A stretch of DNA of 6,520 nt from an uncultured bacterium (GTDB taxonomy: Bacteria; DRYD01). Both the position numbers and the translations under genes were made by a program. Shown piece after piece: positions 6,506 through 6,520 of this stretch. The notes under the pieces were generated by a model that saw only the letters and a list, made by a program, of their open reading frames with translations, did no database searches and was not told the origin of the DNA. Position 1 is the stretch's first letter, and every line of letters begins with the position of its first letter. The stretch lies in the NCBI GenBank assembly GCA_937927985.1, contig CALFWH010000148.1, positions 1-6,520 of the forward strand, given 5' to 3'.

Positions 6506-6520
6506 AAAAAACACTTTACT

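Noticed and set aside
1..6520. CRISPR arrays, tRNA or rRNA genes, insertion sequences, riboswitches
   Set aside because: No spaced direct repeats, tRNA-like cloverleaf, transposase, terminal inverted repeats or long untranslated leader were seen. Nearly all bases are in coding regions.

Overview
This is a gene-dense, very AT-rich bacterial window with no gene-free stretch longer than about 30 bases. It has two convergent gene sets that meet tail to tail at about 2940. No RNA gene, mobile element, CRISPR array or origin is visible. The polynucleotide phosphorylase has a Firmicutes-type loop in its first RNase PH domain, the response regulator looks like those of Gram-positive low-GC bacteria, and a CsaB-type pyruvyl transferase is present. 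Together these suggest Bacillota or an allied low-GC lineage whose surface proteins are held by SLH domains on pyruvylated polysaccharide. The exact lineage cannot be fixed from the sequence.

Plus strand, 1-2944: the 3' end of an unrecognised gene (1-219), a membrane-anchored staphylococcal-nuclease-type enzyme (239-841), and pnp, polynucleotide phosphorylase (860-2944). The gaps are 19 and 18 bases, so these are probably co-transcribed. A nuclease predicted to act outside the cytoplasm sits directly before a cytoplasmic RNA-degrading enzyme. rpsO, the usual neighbour of pnp, is not here.

Minus strand, 6505 down to 2939: in transcription order, a membrane-anchored helical protein of unknown function (5831-6505), an OmpR/PhoB-type response regulator (5128-5817), a soluble PAS-containing histidine-kinase-like protein (3937-5100) and csaB (2939-3940). 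Gaps are 13 and 27 bases, followed by a 4-base stop/start overlap (ATGA), so this reads as one operon. A reasonable inference is a signalling cassette tied to the cell surface: the membrane protein could be the sensor or accessory part, the soluble kinase-like protein and regulator pass the signal, and CsaB makes the ketal-pyruvate anchor for surface-layer proteins.

The most notable observation is that the kinase-like protein keeps every ATP-binding box but has no histidine where the phosphoacceptor should be. The sequence QVAN occupies the place of the usual NVSH, and no His occurs after residue 156. Its partner regulator has a complete receiver site. This looks like an unorthodox two-component pair, perhaps a phosphatase or ATP-sensing pseudokinase acting on the regulator. 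Other points are the 6-base tail-to-tail overlap of pnp and csaB with no terminator between them, and a marked difference in third-position base use between the two strands.
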